This document shows, one piece after another, positions 37,289 through 45,420 of a stretch of DNA of 64,000 nt. Made by a program: the position numbers and the translations under genes. Positions within the stretch are counted from its first letter, which is position 1; each line of letters begins with the position of its first letter. Where the stretch lies: contig NZ_SMLK01000006.1 in NCBI RefSeq assembly GCF_004681975.1, forward strand, positions 1-64,000, written 5' to 3'. Origin of the DNA: Ramlibacter humi. Its GTDB lineage: Bacteria > Pseudomonadota > Gammaproteobacteria > Burkholderiales > Burkholderiaceae_C. The notes under the pieces were generated by a model that saw nothing but the letters and a program-made list of their open reading frames with translations, ran no database searches and was not told the origin of the DNA.

Positions 37289-37424
37289 GGCGTTATTTCC
37301 TTTTTCGTTGGGTTCGGTCATGAGGCCTCTGGCGGGCCTTGTGCTGCACGACGAACCGGGGCGGCCGGAATCGACAACGCCCGGCCGGGATTGTGTCAAA
37401 GTGCCGCCACCACAAGGAGACACC

Positions 37425-38243
37425 ATGCGAGCCATGATCCGCCTGGCCCGGCTGCTGCCGGCGCTGCTGCTCGCCGCGACGCTCGCGGCGCCCGCCATCG
37501 CCCAGACCCGGCCCAAGCTGGCGGACAGCGGCGTGGACAAGCCGGCGTCGGCCATCTACATCGGCAACAGCTTCTTCTATTACAACAACAGCCTGCACAA
37601 CCACGTGGGCGAGCTGATCCGCTCGGCCGACCCGGGCTTCCGCCACCGCGGCACGTCGGTGACCATCGGCGGCAGCGGCTTCGACTGGCACGACGTCGAC
37701 TCGTACTTCCGCCCCAACGCCATCGGCAGGTACTCGTTCGACCGCAACAACAACGTCGTCTTCAACAAGCTGGACAAGCTGTTCGACGTGGCGATCCTGA
37801 TGGACTGCAGCCAGTGCCCGCTGCACCCGCAGCTGAAGGACACGTTCCGGGAATACGCGAAGAAGCACGCCGACACGGTGCGCAGGCACGGCGCCAAGCC
37901 GGTGTTCTTCATGTCCTGGGCCTACCAGGACGTGCCTTCGATGACGGCCGGGCTGGCCGAGGCGTACACGCAGGCCGGCAACGACAACGACGCTTTCGTC
38001 ATCCCGGCCGGGCTGGCCTTCGCGCGCTCCATTGCCGCGAAGCCCGACCTGAACCTGTACGCGCCCGACAAGCGCCACCCCAGCCTGGCGGGCACCTACC
38101 TGGCGGCGTGCACGACCTACGCTGCCCTCTTCAAGAACTCGCCGGTGGGCAACAAGTACACCGCGGGGCTGGACGCGGCCACCGCCGCGCACCTGCAGGC
38201 CGTGGCGTGGGAGACGGTGCAGGCCTACTACGCCAAGCCGTAG
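37425..38243 (+). CDS. Secreted SGNH-fold hydrolase-like protein
   Basis: This is a 272-residue protein with a signal peptide (to about AIAQT). The first block reads YIGNSFFYYNNSLHNHVGEL, with the GNS variant of the GDSL nucleophile motif. The final block LYAPDKRHPSLAGTYLAA supplies the Asp-x-x-His pair. SGNH proteins of this kind act on esters or surface glycans, but the substrate is unknown. AAGGAGAC lies before the ATG. Similar arrangements of block I and V suggest an active enzyme. It is a single gene, divergent from the MFS exporter. Confidence 0.8.
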   Translation: MRAMIRLARLLPALLLAATLAAPAIAQTRPKLADSGVDKPASAIYIGNSFFYYNNSLHNHVGELIRSADPGFRHRGTSVTIGGSGFDWHDVDSYFRPNAIGRYSFDRNNNVVFNKLDKLFDVAILMDCSQCPLHPQLKDTFREYAKKHADTVRRHGAKPVFFMSWAYQDVPSMTAGLAEAYTQAGNDNDAFVIPAGLAFARSIAAKPDLNLYAPDKRHPSLAGTYLAACTTYAALFKNSPVGNKYTAGLDAATAAHLQAVAWETVQAYYAKP

Positions 38244-38344
38244 CGTATCGGACGGCTCCCACAGCGGCTGTGTGCGCGGTCCGCCGCCACGTGCGCGGCC
38301 CGCGCGATAGCGTGCGGCATCCGACGAATTCGGAGCCTCGCGCC

Positions 38345-38611
38345 ATGGACCTGCAGCCCCCCGACGCCGTCCAGCGTCTCGAAAATCCCGAGCCCCTGTT
38401 CCCGGGCGAACAATGGATCGACCTGGCCGGCGGCATCGCCGCCTGGCTGCTGACCCGCAAGCACCCTTCGCTGGCCGTGCGCACGTTGGGCACCTTCCTC
38501 GGCGCGACGCTGGTGGCGCGCGCGGCGCATGGCCGCCAGCGCCTCAGCAGCATCATGCGGTGGACGCCGATCGGCGGCGGCATCCAGCGCGACCGGTCCG
38601 ACGTGGTCTGA
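38345..38611 (+). CDS. Small hypothetical membrane-associated protein
   Basis: This is an 88-residue protein that I do not recognise by name. The first 25 residues are soluble and acidic. Residues about 27-60 form one or two weak hydrophobic helices (DLAGGIAAWLLTRKHPSL and RTLGTFLGATLVARAA), similar to the small YgaP-like DUF2892 membrane segments. It ends with a basic tail. It lies upstream of the YeeE-type gene with a 44-base gap, on the same strand. The function is unknown. Confidence 0.62.
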   Translation: MDLQPPDAVQRLENPEPLFPGEQWIDLAGGIAAWLLTRKHPSLAVRTLGTFLGATLVARAAHGRQRLSSIMRWTPIGGGIQRDRSDVV

Positions 38612-38635
38612 CCTCCAAGAGCGGTCACCGAAGAG

Positions 38636-38653
38636 CACGATCCTAGAATCGTG
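38636..38653. promoter_or_regulatory. Inverted repeat just upstream of the sulfur importer gene
   Basis: CACGAT-CCTAGA-ATCGTG is a perfect 6-bp inverted repeat with a 6-base spacer, ending two bases before the yeeE start codon. There is no clear ribosome binding site between it and the ATG. It could be a regulator site or an mRNA hairpin that limits translation. This is an observation only. Confidence 0.4.
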
Positions 38654-38655
38654 CG

Positions 38656-39768
38656 ATGACCGCCGAGCTGCTTTCGCTGCAGCACCTCGTCCTTTTCCTC
38701 GCCTTCCTCGCGTCGCTGGCCTTCGGCGCCGTCGTGCAGGCCACCGGCTTCTGCACGATGGGCGCGGTGGCCGACGCCGTGACGCTGCGCGACTTCACGC
38801 GCGGGCGCCAATGGGCGCTGGCCGCGGCCACGGCGATGCTCGGCTTCGCCGCGCTCGCTTTTCTCGGCATCCTCACCGCACCGCAGACCCTGTACGCGTC
38901 GACTCGCTGGCTGTGGCTGTCCGCGCTCGCGGGCGGCGCGGTGTTCGGCTTCGGCATGGTGCTGTCGTCGGGGTGCGTCAGCAAGACATTGGTGCGCGCG
39001 GGCGCGGGCAACCTGAAGTCGCTGGTGGTGTCGGTGGTCACGGGCATCGCCGCGTTCGCCACTTTGCGCGGCATCACGGCGGTGCTGCGCGTGGCGACGG
39101 TGGACCGCGTGGCGGTGGAGACCGGCGGCAACACGGATCTCGCCACGTTGCTGGCACGAGGTTCGGGCATGTCCCTGGCCGTCGCCGCGCTGGTCGCCGG
39201 CGGAGTCCTGGGGCTCGCGCTGCTGGCTTGGTCGCTGGCCGCGAAGGAATCGCGCCGCCCGCTCAACCTGCTGGCCGGGCTGGGCGTGGGCGGTTCGGTG
39301 CTGGCGATGTGGTGGATCACCGGCCACGTCGGCCACCTGGCCGAGCACCCGCAGACGCTGGAAGAAGCGTGGATCGCCACCTCGTCCACCCGCGCCGAGG
39401 GCCTGAGCTTCGTCGCGCCCACCGGCTACGCGCTGGACTGGCTGCTGTATTTCAGCGACGCGAACAAGCGCCTGACCGTGGGCATCGTTTCCGTCGTGGG
39501 CGTGCTCGCGGGGTCGGCGCTGGTGGCGCTGGCGCGCGGCCGCTTCCGCTGGGAAGGCTTCGCCGGCACCGGCGACCTGGGCCACCACCTGGCGGGCGCG
39601 GTGCTCATGGGCGTGGGGGGCGTCACGGCGCTGGGCTGCAGCATCGGCCAGGGCGTCACCGGCCTGTCGACGCTCAGCCTGGGCAGCCTGGCTGCTACGC
39701 TGGCCATGGTGGCCGGCGCCGTGGCGGGCGTTCGCTACCAGGCCTGGCGCATCGAACGCGACGCCTAG
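38656..39768 (+). CDS. YeeE/YedE (TsuA) family sulfur transporter
   Basis: This is a 370-residue membrane protein with about nine to ten helices. Three signature cysteines occur in family motifs: ATGFCTMGAV (Cys33), VLSSGCVSK, and TALGCSIGQGVTG near the C terminus. In the TsuA structure, cysteines in these motifs pass thiosulfate through the membrane. Because DsrE, a sulfur-responsive regulator and the sox genes follow, uptake of thiosulfate or another sulfur species is a reasonable role. The start at 38656 has no strong ribosome binding site and lies next to an inverted repeat. Confidence 0.85.
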   Translation: MTAELLSLQHLVLFLAFLASLAFGAVVQATGFCTMGAVADAVTLRDFTRGRQWALAAATAMLGFAALAFLGILTAPQTLYASTRWLWLSALAGGAVFGFGMVLSSGCVSKTLVRAGAGNLKSLVVSVVTGIAAFATLRGITAVLRVATVDRVAVETGGNTDLATLLARGSGMSLAVAALVAGGVLGLALLAWSLAAKESRRPLNLLAGLGVGGSVLAMWWITGHVGHLAEHPQTLEEAWIATSSTRAEGLSFVAPTGYALDWLLYFSDANKRLTVGIVSVVGVLAGSALVALARGRFRWEGFAGTGDLGHHLAGAVLMGVGGVTALGCSIGQGVTGLSTLSLGSLAATLAMVAGAVAGVRYQAWRIERDA

Positions 39769-39845
39769 GGTCAGCCCCAGCGCCGGATGCCTGCGCGCTG
39801 GCTTATATTGGTCACTGGCGATATTCATCGCCTGGAGAACACGAA

Positions 39846-40271
39846 ATGCGAGCCCTCTTCCGATTCCTGCCCGCGCTGCTGCTGGCCTTCGCCGCCTGCG
39901 GTGCCTGGGCACAGGACAAGGTGGTCTACCACATCGACAACACCGAAGCCCAGGCCACCAAGGGGCTGCGCAACATCCGCAACCACCTGGACGTGGCGCC
40001 CGACACCAAGATCATCGTGGTGACGCACGCCGAGGGCGTGGACATGCTGATGGAAGGCGCGCACGACAAGAAGAACCCGAACATCGAGTACGCGTCGCTG
40101 GTCAGCGCGCTGAAGGCCCGCGGCGTGCGCTTCGAGGTGTGCGAGATCACGCTGAAGAGCCGCAACCTGCCCAAGGACAAGTTCATCATGGACGCGGACT
40201 TCACGCCCTCCGGCGTCGTGCGCATCGGGCAGCTGCAGACGCGCGAGCACTACGCGTACATCAAGCCCTGA
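39846..40271 (+). CDS. DsrE-like sulfur-relay family protein with signal peptide
   Basis: This is a 141-residue protein. A signal peptide ends near GAWAQ, so the DsrE-fold domain should be periplasmic. The body has the alpha/beta pattern of the DsrE/F family (VVYHIDNTEAQ, IIVVTHAEGVDML, ALKARGVRFEVCEITLK), with one cysteine in the position where DsrE proteins carry a persulfide. It follows the YeeE-type importer and ends 10 bases before the sulfur-sensor gene. A role in periplasmic sulfane sulfur handling is inferred from family and place. Confidence 0.8.
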   Translation: MRALFRFLPALLLAFAACGAWAQDKVVYHIDNTEAQATKGLRNIRNHLDVAPDTKIIVVTHAEGVDMLMEGAHDKKNPNIEYASLVSALKARGVRFEVCEITLKSRNLPKDKFIMDADFTPSGVVRIGQLQTREHYAYIKP

Positions 40272-40281
40272 GGTCCGCGCC

Positions 40282-40620
40282 ATGGCCACCGCACGCGCCC
40301 GCAAGGAAGCATCGCCCGTCGAGTCCGACGAGGTGTTCGAGATGGCCGCGGAAGTCTTCCGCGTGATGTCGGCGCCGATGCGGCTGAAGATCATCAGCAG
40401 CCTGTGCAACGGCGAGAAGAACGTCAGCGAGCTGCTGTCCGAGATCGACACCACGCAGCCCAACATGTCGCAGCACCTGAACACGCTGTACCAGGCCGGC
40501 GTGCTGGGCCGCCGCCGCGAAGGCGTGCAGATCTACTACCGAATCGTCAACGACCGCGTCGTCACGCTGTGCCGGGCCATCTGCACGCAGATCGCCATCG
40601 AAGCCGAAGTGGCGCGCTGA
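40282..40620 (+). CDS. ArsR family sulfur-responsive regulator (SoxR/BigR-like)
   Basis: This is a 112-residue winged-helix repressor, unrelated to the arsenic ArsR upstream in the window. The recognition helix lies in TQPNMSQHLNTLYQAGVL. Cys42 (in SSLCNGEKNV) and Cys97 (in VVTLCRAICTQ), plus Cys101, occupy the places of the redox pair in BigR and SqrR, which sense persulfide and release DNA. It precedes sox-associated genes and probably represses the cluster. Candidate operators are the dyads upstream of soxC and near the DsrE gene. Confidence 0.88.
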   Translation: MATARARKEASPVESDEVFEMAAEVFRVMSAPMRLKIISSLCNGEKNVSELLSEIDTTQPNMSQHLNTLYQAGVLGRRREGVQIYYRIVNDRVVTLCRAICTQIAIEAEVAR

Positions 40621-40631
40621 AGGATTTCCCC

Positions 40632-41585
40632 TTGCCGTTCCGCCGCGCCCGGGCGCTGCTGCTGGCGCTGCTGGCCGCCCCCGCTTTCGCCGTCACGCCC
40701 GTCAGCCCCGAAGGGCCGGCCATGCTGCCGCAGCAGGTGTCGGCATCCGCCTGGTTCGTTCAGGGCCAGTCGGCGCTGGGCTCGCCGGCCAACCGCAACT
40801 TCATCTCCAACGCGGGCTTCGTCGTCACGCCGGCCGGCGTGGTGGTGATCGACGCGCTGGGTTCGCCCTCGCTCGCGCAGCAGCTGCTGCAACGGATCCG
40901 CCGCGTCACGCCGCAACCGGTGAAGTACGTGGTGCTGACGCACTACCACGCCGACCATGTGTACGGGCTGCAGGCTTTCCGCGCCGCCGGCGCGAAGATC
41001 GTCGCGCACCGCGCGGCCCGCGAATACCTGAACTCCGACACGGCACGGCTGCGGCTGGAAGCTTCGCGGCAGGACCTGGCGCCGTGGATCGATGCCAACA
41101 CGCACCTGGTCGAGCCCGACGAATGGCTGGACGGCCCGCGCGACCTGCAGCTGGGCGGCACCACGCTGAAGCTGTTGCCGGTGGGGCCTTCGCACACGCC
41201 GGAAGACCTGGTGGTGTACCTGCCGTCGGAGAAGGTGCTGTTCGCCGGCGACATCGTGTTCCGCAACCGCATCCCCTTCGTCGGCCAGGCCGACAGCCGA
41301 CGCTGGATCCGCGCGCTGGACCAGGTGCTGGCGCTGGACGCGGATGTCATCGTGCCCGGCCACGGGCCCGCTTCGCACGAGGCGAAAGCCGACGCGGCGC
41401 TCACCCGCGACTACCTGCTGTACCTGCGCCAGGTGATGGGCACCGCCGCGAAGAACCTGGAGCCCTGGGAGGACGCGTACAAGGCCGCCGACTGGAGCCG
41501 CTTCGACAAGCTGCCCCTCTTCCAGGCGGCCAACCGCATGAATGCCTACAACACCTACCTGCTGATGGAGCAGGAGAAGGACTGA
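40632..41585 (+). CDS. Metallo-beta-lactamase fold hydrolase (SoxH-like)
   Basis: This is a secreted MBL-fold protein of about 317 residues. The TTG at 40632 is chosen because AAGGA lies seven bases ahead and it gives a clean signal peptide; the upstream part of the frame shadows the regulator gene. The zinc motif is LTHYHADHVYG, followed by the later ligands in PVGPSHTPEDLVVYLP and FAGDIVFRN and the final His in VPGHGPAS. Related genes are common in sox loci (SoxH/quinoprotein-relay-associated). Its substrate, possibly a glutathione or cysteine persulfide, is not established. Confidence 0.82.
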   Translation: MPFRRARALLLALLAAPAFAVTPVSPEGPAMLPQQVSASAWFVQGQSALGSPANRNFISNAGFVVTPAGVVVIDALGSPSLAQQLLQRIRRVTPQPVKYVVLTHYHADHVYGLQAFRAAGAKIVAHRAAREYLNSDTARLRLEASRQDLAPWIDANTHLVEPDEWLDGPRDLQLGGTTLKLLPVGPSHTPEDLVVYLPSEKVLFAGDIVFRNRIPFVGQADSRRWIRALDQVLALDADVIVPGHGPASHEAKADAALTRDYLLYLRQVMGTAAKNLEPWEDAYKAADWSRFDKLPLFQAANRMNAYNTYLLMEQEKD

Positions 41586-41591
41586 GCGGCG

Positions 41592-42050
41592 ATGCGCCGG
41601 CGCGAACTGCTCCTGGCCGCGCCCGCACTGGCGCTGCCTGCGTTCGCGCAAGCAGCGACTTTGCCCACGCCCACGTCGCTGGCCGATGAGCTGCAGCAGG
41701 CCCTGGGCAAAGGCCGGCCGCTGGTCGTGATGGCCAGCCTGGAAGGCTGCCCGTTCTGCCGCGTGGTGCGCGACAGCCATCTTGCGCCGCTGCGCGCCCA
41801 AACAGGCCAACCCATCGTGCAGGTGGACATGGGCAGCCGCGCCGCCGTCGCCGATTTCCAGGGCAAGGCGTCCACGCACGAGCAGTTGCTGCGCGAATGG
41901 CGGATCAAGCTGGCGCCCGTGGTGATGTTCTTCGGCCGCGGCGGGCGCGAAGTGGCCGAAAGACTGGTGGGCGCGTCCATCCCGGACTTCTACGGCGCCT
42001 ACCTCGAACAGCGGCTGCAGGCCGCCATGAAGAGCATCGCCCCCTCGTAA
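41592..42050 (+). CDS. Thioredoxin-like protein (SoxW/glutaredoxin-like)
   Basis: This is a 152-residue periplasmic protein with a signal peptide (RRRELLLAAPALALPAFAQA). The thioredoxin-type redox motif is CPFC (in MASLEGCPFCRVVRDSHLAPL, residues around 53-56). A cis-proline region KLAPVVMFFG follows. It lies six bases after the MBL gene. In sox clusters, SoxV/SoxW reduce the SoxY carrier, so a thiol-reduction role toward SoxYZ is likely. No SoxV (CcdA) partner is present in the window. Confidence 0.82.
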   Translation: MRRRELLLAAPALALPAFAQAATLPTPTSLADELQQALGKGRPLVVMASLEGCPFCRVVRDSHLAPLRAQTGQPIVQVDMGSRAAVADFQGKASTHEQLLREWRIKLAPVVMFFGRGGREVAERLVGASIPDFYGAYLEQRLQAAMKSIAPS

Positions 42051-42080
42051 ACCCGGTGGCCGGCGCGGCGCGCCGCGTAA

Positions 42081-42102
42081 TATATTCGTGAATCCGAATA
42101 TA
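42081..42102. promoter_or_regulatory. Candidate sox operator upstream of soxC
   Basis: TATATTCG-TGAATC-CGAATATA is a perfect 8-bp inverted repeat with a 6-base spacer. It lies in a short AT-rich patch about 14 bases upstream of soxC, and its size and position suit a winged-helix ArsR-family dimer. The SoxR/BigR-like regulator encoded 1.5 kb upstream is the obvious candidate. The site was found by eye. Confidence 0.65.
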
Positions 42103-42116
42103 GAGATTCATTCACG

Positions 42117-43454
42117 ATGCAGACCGGCCGCGTGCGCAAGGCGCCCGAGAATTTCCTGGATGCCGCCGGCATCCGGCAGGTGAACACGGAAGCGAAGCAG
42201 GGCCGCCGCGATTTCCTGCGCGGCGCCTTCGCGGCCGCCGCGGCGGGCGCGGCGGCGGTGGCACACGCCGCTCCCGCGCCTGCGGAAGGCGATCCCGACA
42301 TCCTGCAGGCGCCCGAGCACACCACGGGCCTGGGCCAGCCCGTCGTCACCGACGGCTACGGCAAGCCCTCGAAGTACGAAGCCAACGTGCAGCGCCGCCA
42401 GAGCCCGGGCCTGACGCAGACGCGCCAGGCTTCGGTGTCGTTCGCGCCGCTGCAGTCGCTGTTCGGCATCGTCACGCCCAGCGGCCTGCATTTCGAGCGG
42501 CACCACCAGGGATGGTGGGACATCGACCCGTCCAAGCACCGGCTGATGGTCAACGGTCTGGTGAAGGCGGCCAAGGTGTTCACGATGGACGAGCTGATGC
42601 GGCTGCCATCCGTCTCGCGCTTCCACTTCATCGAGTGCGGCGCCAATACCGGCATGGAATGGGGCAACGTCGCGGTACCGACGTGCCAGTACACGCACGG
42701 CATGCTGTCGTGCAGCGAGTTCACCGGCGTGCCGCTCATCACGCTGTTGCAGATGGCCGGCGCGGACCTGAAGAAGGGCCGCTTCGTGCTGGCCGAAGGC
42801 GCGGACGGTTCGTCGATGACGCGCACCATCCCGATGGAGCTGGTGGAATCCGGCCAGGTGCTGGTGGCCTACGGCCAGAACGGCGAGATGCTGCGGCCGG
42901 AGAACGGCTACCCGCTGCGCCTGGTGGTGCCCGGCGTGCAGGGCGTCAGCTGGGTGAAGTACCTGCGCCGCATCGAGGTGGGCGACCAGCCGTGGGCGAC
43001 CAAGGACGAGACGGTGCACTACGTGGACCTGATGCCCGACGGCACGCACCGCCAGTACACCAGCATCCAGGAATGCAAGAGCGTCATCACCACGCCTTCG
43101 GGCGGGCAGGTGCTGATGGACCAGGGCTTCTACAGCATCAACGGCCTGGCCTGGTCGGGCCGCGGCAAGGTGACGCAGGTGGACGTGTCCACCGACGGCG
43201 GGCGCAACTGGCGCGCCGCGCGCCTGCAAGGGCCCGTGATGGACAAGTGCCTGACCCGCTTCTCGCTCGACTGGACCTGGGACGGCAAGCCCGCGCTGCT
43301 GCAAAGCCGCGCGCGCGACGAATCGGGCTACGTGCAGCCCTCGTACCGGCAGCTGCGCGGCGTGCGCGGCACGCGTTCGATCTACCACAACAACGCCATC
43401 CAGACCTGGCTGGTGGAGGAAAGCGGCGAGGTGAAGAATGTCCAGCTGGGTTGA
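42117..43454 (+). CDS. soxC: Sulfane dehydrogenase subunit SoxC (molybdopterin)
   Basis: SoxC is the molybdenum subunit of the SoxCD complex, which oxidises the SoxY-bound sulfane sulfur. It is 445 residues. A twin-arginine export signal is present (QGRRDFLRG with an AAAAAGAAAVAHAA hydrophobic run). The molybdenum ligand Cys174 is in HFIECGANTGMEWG. The N-terminal oxidoreductase and C-terminal dimerisation domains have normal spacing. It is the first gene of the main sox unit. Its final 17 bases overlap soxD. Confidence 0.96.
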   Translation: MQTGRVRKAPENFLDAAGIRQVNTEAKQGRRDFLRGAFAAAAAGAAAVAHAAPAPAEGDPDILQAPEHTTGLGQPVVTDGYGKPSKYEANVQRRQSPGLTQTRQASVSFAPLQSLFGIVTPSGLHFERHHQGWWDIDPSKHRLMVNGLVKAAKVFTMDELMRLPSVSRFHFIECGANTGMEWGNVAVPTCQYTHGMLSCSEFTGVPLITLLQMAGADLKKGRFVLAEGADGSSMTRTIPMELVESGQVLVAYGQNGEMLRPENGYPLRLVVPGVQGVSWVKYLRRIEVGDQPWATKDETVHYVDLMPDGTHRQYTSIQECKSVITTPSGGQVLMDQGFYSINGLAWSGRGKVTQVDVSTDGGRNWRAARLQGPVMDKCLTRFSLDWTWDGKPALLQSRARDESGYVQPSYRQLRGVRGTRSIYHNNAIQTWLVEESGEVKNVQLG

Positions 43455-44487
43455 ACGTTTCGTACTCGCGGCCGCGCTGTCCGCCACGGCGTGCGGCGCC
43501 CACGCGCAGGACCGCTTCACCGGCATCGGCCGCGACGCCACGCCCGCGGAAGTGAAAGCCTGGGACATCGACGTGCGGCCCGACTTCCAGGGCCTGCCGC
43601 CCGGCTCGGGCAGCGTGCAGCGCGGCCAGCAGGTGTGGGAAGACAAGTGCGCGTCGTGCCACGGCGTGTTCGGCGAATCCAACTCGGTGTTCAACCCGCT
43701 GGTGGGCGGCACGAGCAAGGCCGACGTCGAGAGCGGCCGCGTCGCATCGCTCAAACGAACCGACTACCCCGGGCGCACCACGTTGATGAAAGTGGCTTAC
43801 GTCTCGACGCTTTGGGACTACATCCGCCGCGCTATGCCGTGGAACGCGCCCAAGTCGCTGCCGGTCGACGACGTGTACGCCGTCACCGCGTACCTGCTGA
43901 ACCTGGGCGACGTGCTGCCGGCCGACTTCGTGATGTCCGACCGCAACATCGCCGAAGTGCAGAAGCGCATGCCCAATCGCAACGGCGTGACCACGCGGCA
44001 CGCGATGTGGCCGGGCAACGAATTCGGCGGCCCGGGCAAGCCCGACGTGACGGGCAGCACCTGCATGAAGGACTGCGCCACCGAACCCAGGGTCACCTCG
44101 CTGCTGCCGCCGCACGCCGGCGACGCGCACGGCAACCTCGCCGAACAGAACCGCCTGGTGGGCCCGCAGCGCGGGCGTCCGCCGGAAGGCAAGGTGGTGG
44201 CGCAGGCGCCCGCGGCGAAGCCCGCGGGCGGCAGCGACGCCGCGGCCGTGAACGCGCTGCTGCAGAAGAACAACTGCACCGGCTGCCATGCGGCCGGCCA
44301 GCGCATCGTCGGCCCCAGCTGGGCCGAGGTCGCGCAACGCCACGCCGGCAAGGCCGACTACCTGGCCGGCAAGATCAAGAGCGGCGGCAGCGGCGTGTGG
44401 GGCTCCATCTCCATGCCGCCGCAATCGCTCGCCGACGCCGACGCGCGCCGCATCGCCGGCTGGCTGGCCGGCGGCGCCAAGCCGTGA
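43438..44487 (+). CDS. soxD: Cytochrome c subunit SoxD
   Basis: SoxD is the diheme c-type cytochrome that takes electrons from SoxC. It is 349 residues with a signal peptide ending GAHAQ. Two heme sites are seen: CASCH at residues 71-75 and CTGCH at 280-284. The region between contains the typical YPGRTTLMK and MPNRNGVTTRHAMW features. A proline/alanine linker at about 252-265 joins the two cytochrome domains. The start overlaps soxC by 17 bases. Confidence 0.95.
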   Translation: MSSWVERFVLAAALSATACGAHAQDRFTGIGRDATPAEVKAWDIDVRPDFQGLPPGSGSVQRGQQVWEDKCASCHGVFGESNSVFNPLVGGTSKADVESGRVASLKRTDYPGRTTLMKVAYVSTLWDYIRRAMPWNAPKSLPVDDVYAVTAYLLNLGDVLPADFVMSDRNIAEVQKRMPNRNGVTTRHAMWPGNEFGGPGKPDVTGSTCMKDCATEPRVTSLLPPHAGDAHGNLAEQNRLVGPQRGRPPEGKVVAQAPAAKPAGGSDAAAVNALLQKNNCTGCHAAGQRIVGPSWAEVAQRHAGKADYLAGKIKSGGSGVWGSISMPPQSLADADARRIAGWLAGGAKP

Positions 44488-44563
44488 GCAGGGATTGTCC
44501 GCATGCGTACACTCTCGCCTTTCATTAGCCTGCACTGATGCAACGATCATCCCGGAGAGCCCG

Positions 44564-45022
44564 ATGAACACCACCCGCCGACAGACCCTGCAACAGACCG
44601 CCGCCGTCGCGGCGCTGCTGGCCACCGCCGGCCTGCTGCCCCGCACCGCGCTGGCCTTCACCAAGGAAGCCTTCGACGCCAAGACCGTCAACGAAGCGCT
44701 CAAGGCCCTGGGCGCCGGCGCGCCGGCGGAGAGCAAGGACGTGCAGCTCACCGCGCCCGACATCGCCGAGAACGGCGCCGTCGTGCCCATGGGCGTGGCC
44801 ACCACGCTGCCCAACGTGAAGCAGCTGCTGATCCTGGTCGAGAAGAACCCCAGCCCGCTGGTCGCGAAGTTCGACATCAACCCGGCGGTCGACGCCAACT
44901 TCCTGACGCGCGCGAAGATGGGCCAGTCGTCCGACGTCTACGCGGTGGCCATCACCACCGACGGCAAGGCGCTCTTCACCAAGAAGGAAGTCAAGGTCAC
45001 CCTCGGCGGCTGCGGCGGCTGA
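44564..45022 (+). CDS. soxY: Sulfur carrier protein SoxY
   Basis: SoxY carries sulfur intermediates on a cysteine in the C-terminal GGCGG arm (Cys150 of 152). The N terminus has a twin-arginine-type leader (TTRRQTLQQTAAVAALLATAG), as expected for export with its partner SoxZ. The body is a beta-sandwich typical of the family. GGAGAG precedes the ATG at 44564. The 76-base gap after soxD may hold a further promoter. It is coupled to soxZ, 34 bases downstream. Confidence 0.96.
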   Translation: MNTTRRQTLQQTAAVAALLATAGLLPRTALAFTKEAFDAKTVNEALKALGAGAPAESKDVQLTAPDIAENGAVVPMGVATTLPNVKQLLILVEKNPSPLVAKFDINPAVDANFLTRAKMGQSSDVYAVAITTDGKALFTKKEVKVTLGGCGG

Positions 45023-45056
45023 CCCGGACACAGCACAGGACAAAAGGAGAAAGAAC

Positions 45057-45368
45057 ATGGCAGACCCGATGCGCATCCGCGCCCAGGTGCAAGGCAACGC
45101 CGCCGTCGTGCGCGTGCTGATGAGCCACGAGATGGAAACCGGCCAGCGCAAGGACGCGGCCGGCAAGGTGATCCCCGCCTGGCACATCACCGACGTCACC
45201 GCCACCCACAACGGCAAGCAGGTGCTGGCCGCCGAATGGGGCCCGGCCGTGGCCAAGAACCCGTTCCTGCAGTTCAACGTCAAGGGCGCCAAGGCCGGCG
45301 ACAAGATCGCGGTGACCTGGAAGGACAACCGCGGCGACACGCGAACCGACGAGGCCACGGTCGCCTGA
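45057..45368 (+). CDS. soxZ: Sulfur carrier complex protein SoxZ
   Basis: SoxZ is the 103-residue partner of SoxY. It has no signal peptide and is exported with SoxY through the Tat system. Family features: MRIRAQVQGNAAVVRVLMSH at the start, SHEMETGQRKD, and HNGKQVLAAEWGPAVAKNP in the middle. AAAGGAGAAAG lies before the ATG. Length matches the family. Confidence 0.96.
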   Translation: MADPMRIRAQVQGNAAVVRVLMSHEMETGQRKDAAGKVIPAWHITDVTATHNGKQVLAAEWGPAVAKNPFLQFNVKGAKAGDKIAVTWKDNRGDTRTDEATVA

Positions 45369-45420
45369 GGGCGATGGCCGCGGGGAGCGGCCGGCGATGA
45401 CGAAAAGAGGAGACGCATCC

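Noticed and set aside
40632-41585. Assignment of the MBL-fold gene as a beta-lactamase or antibiotic resistance gene
   Set aside because: The zinc motif fits the general MBL fold, and the context is a sulfur oxidation locus. There is no evidence for beta-lactam hydrolysis.
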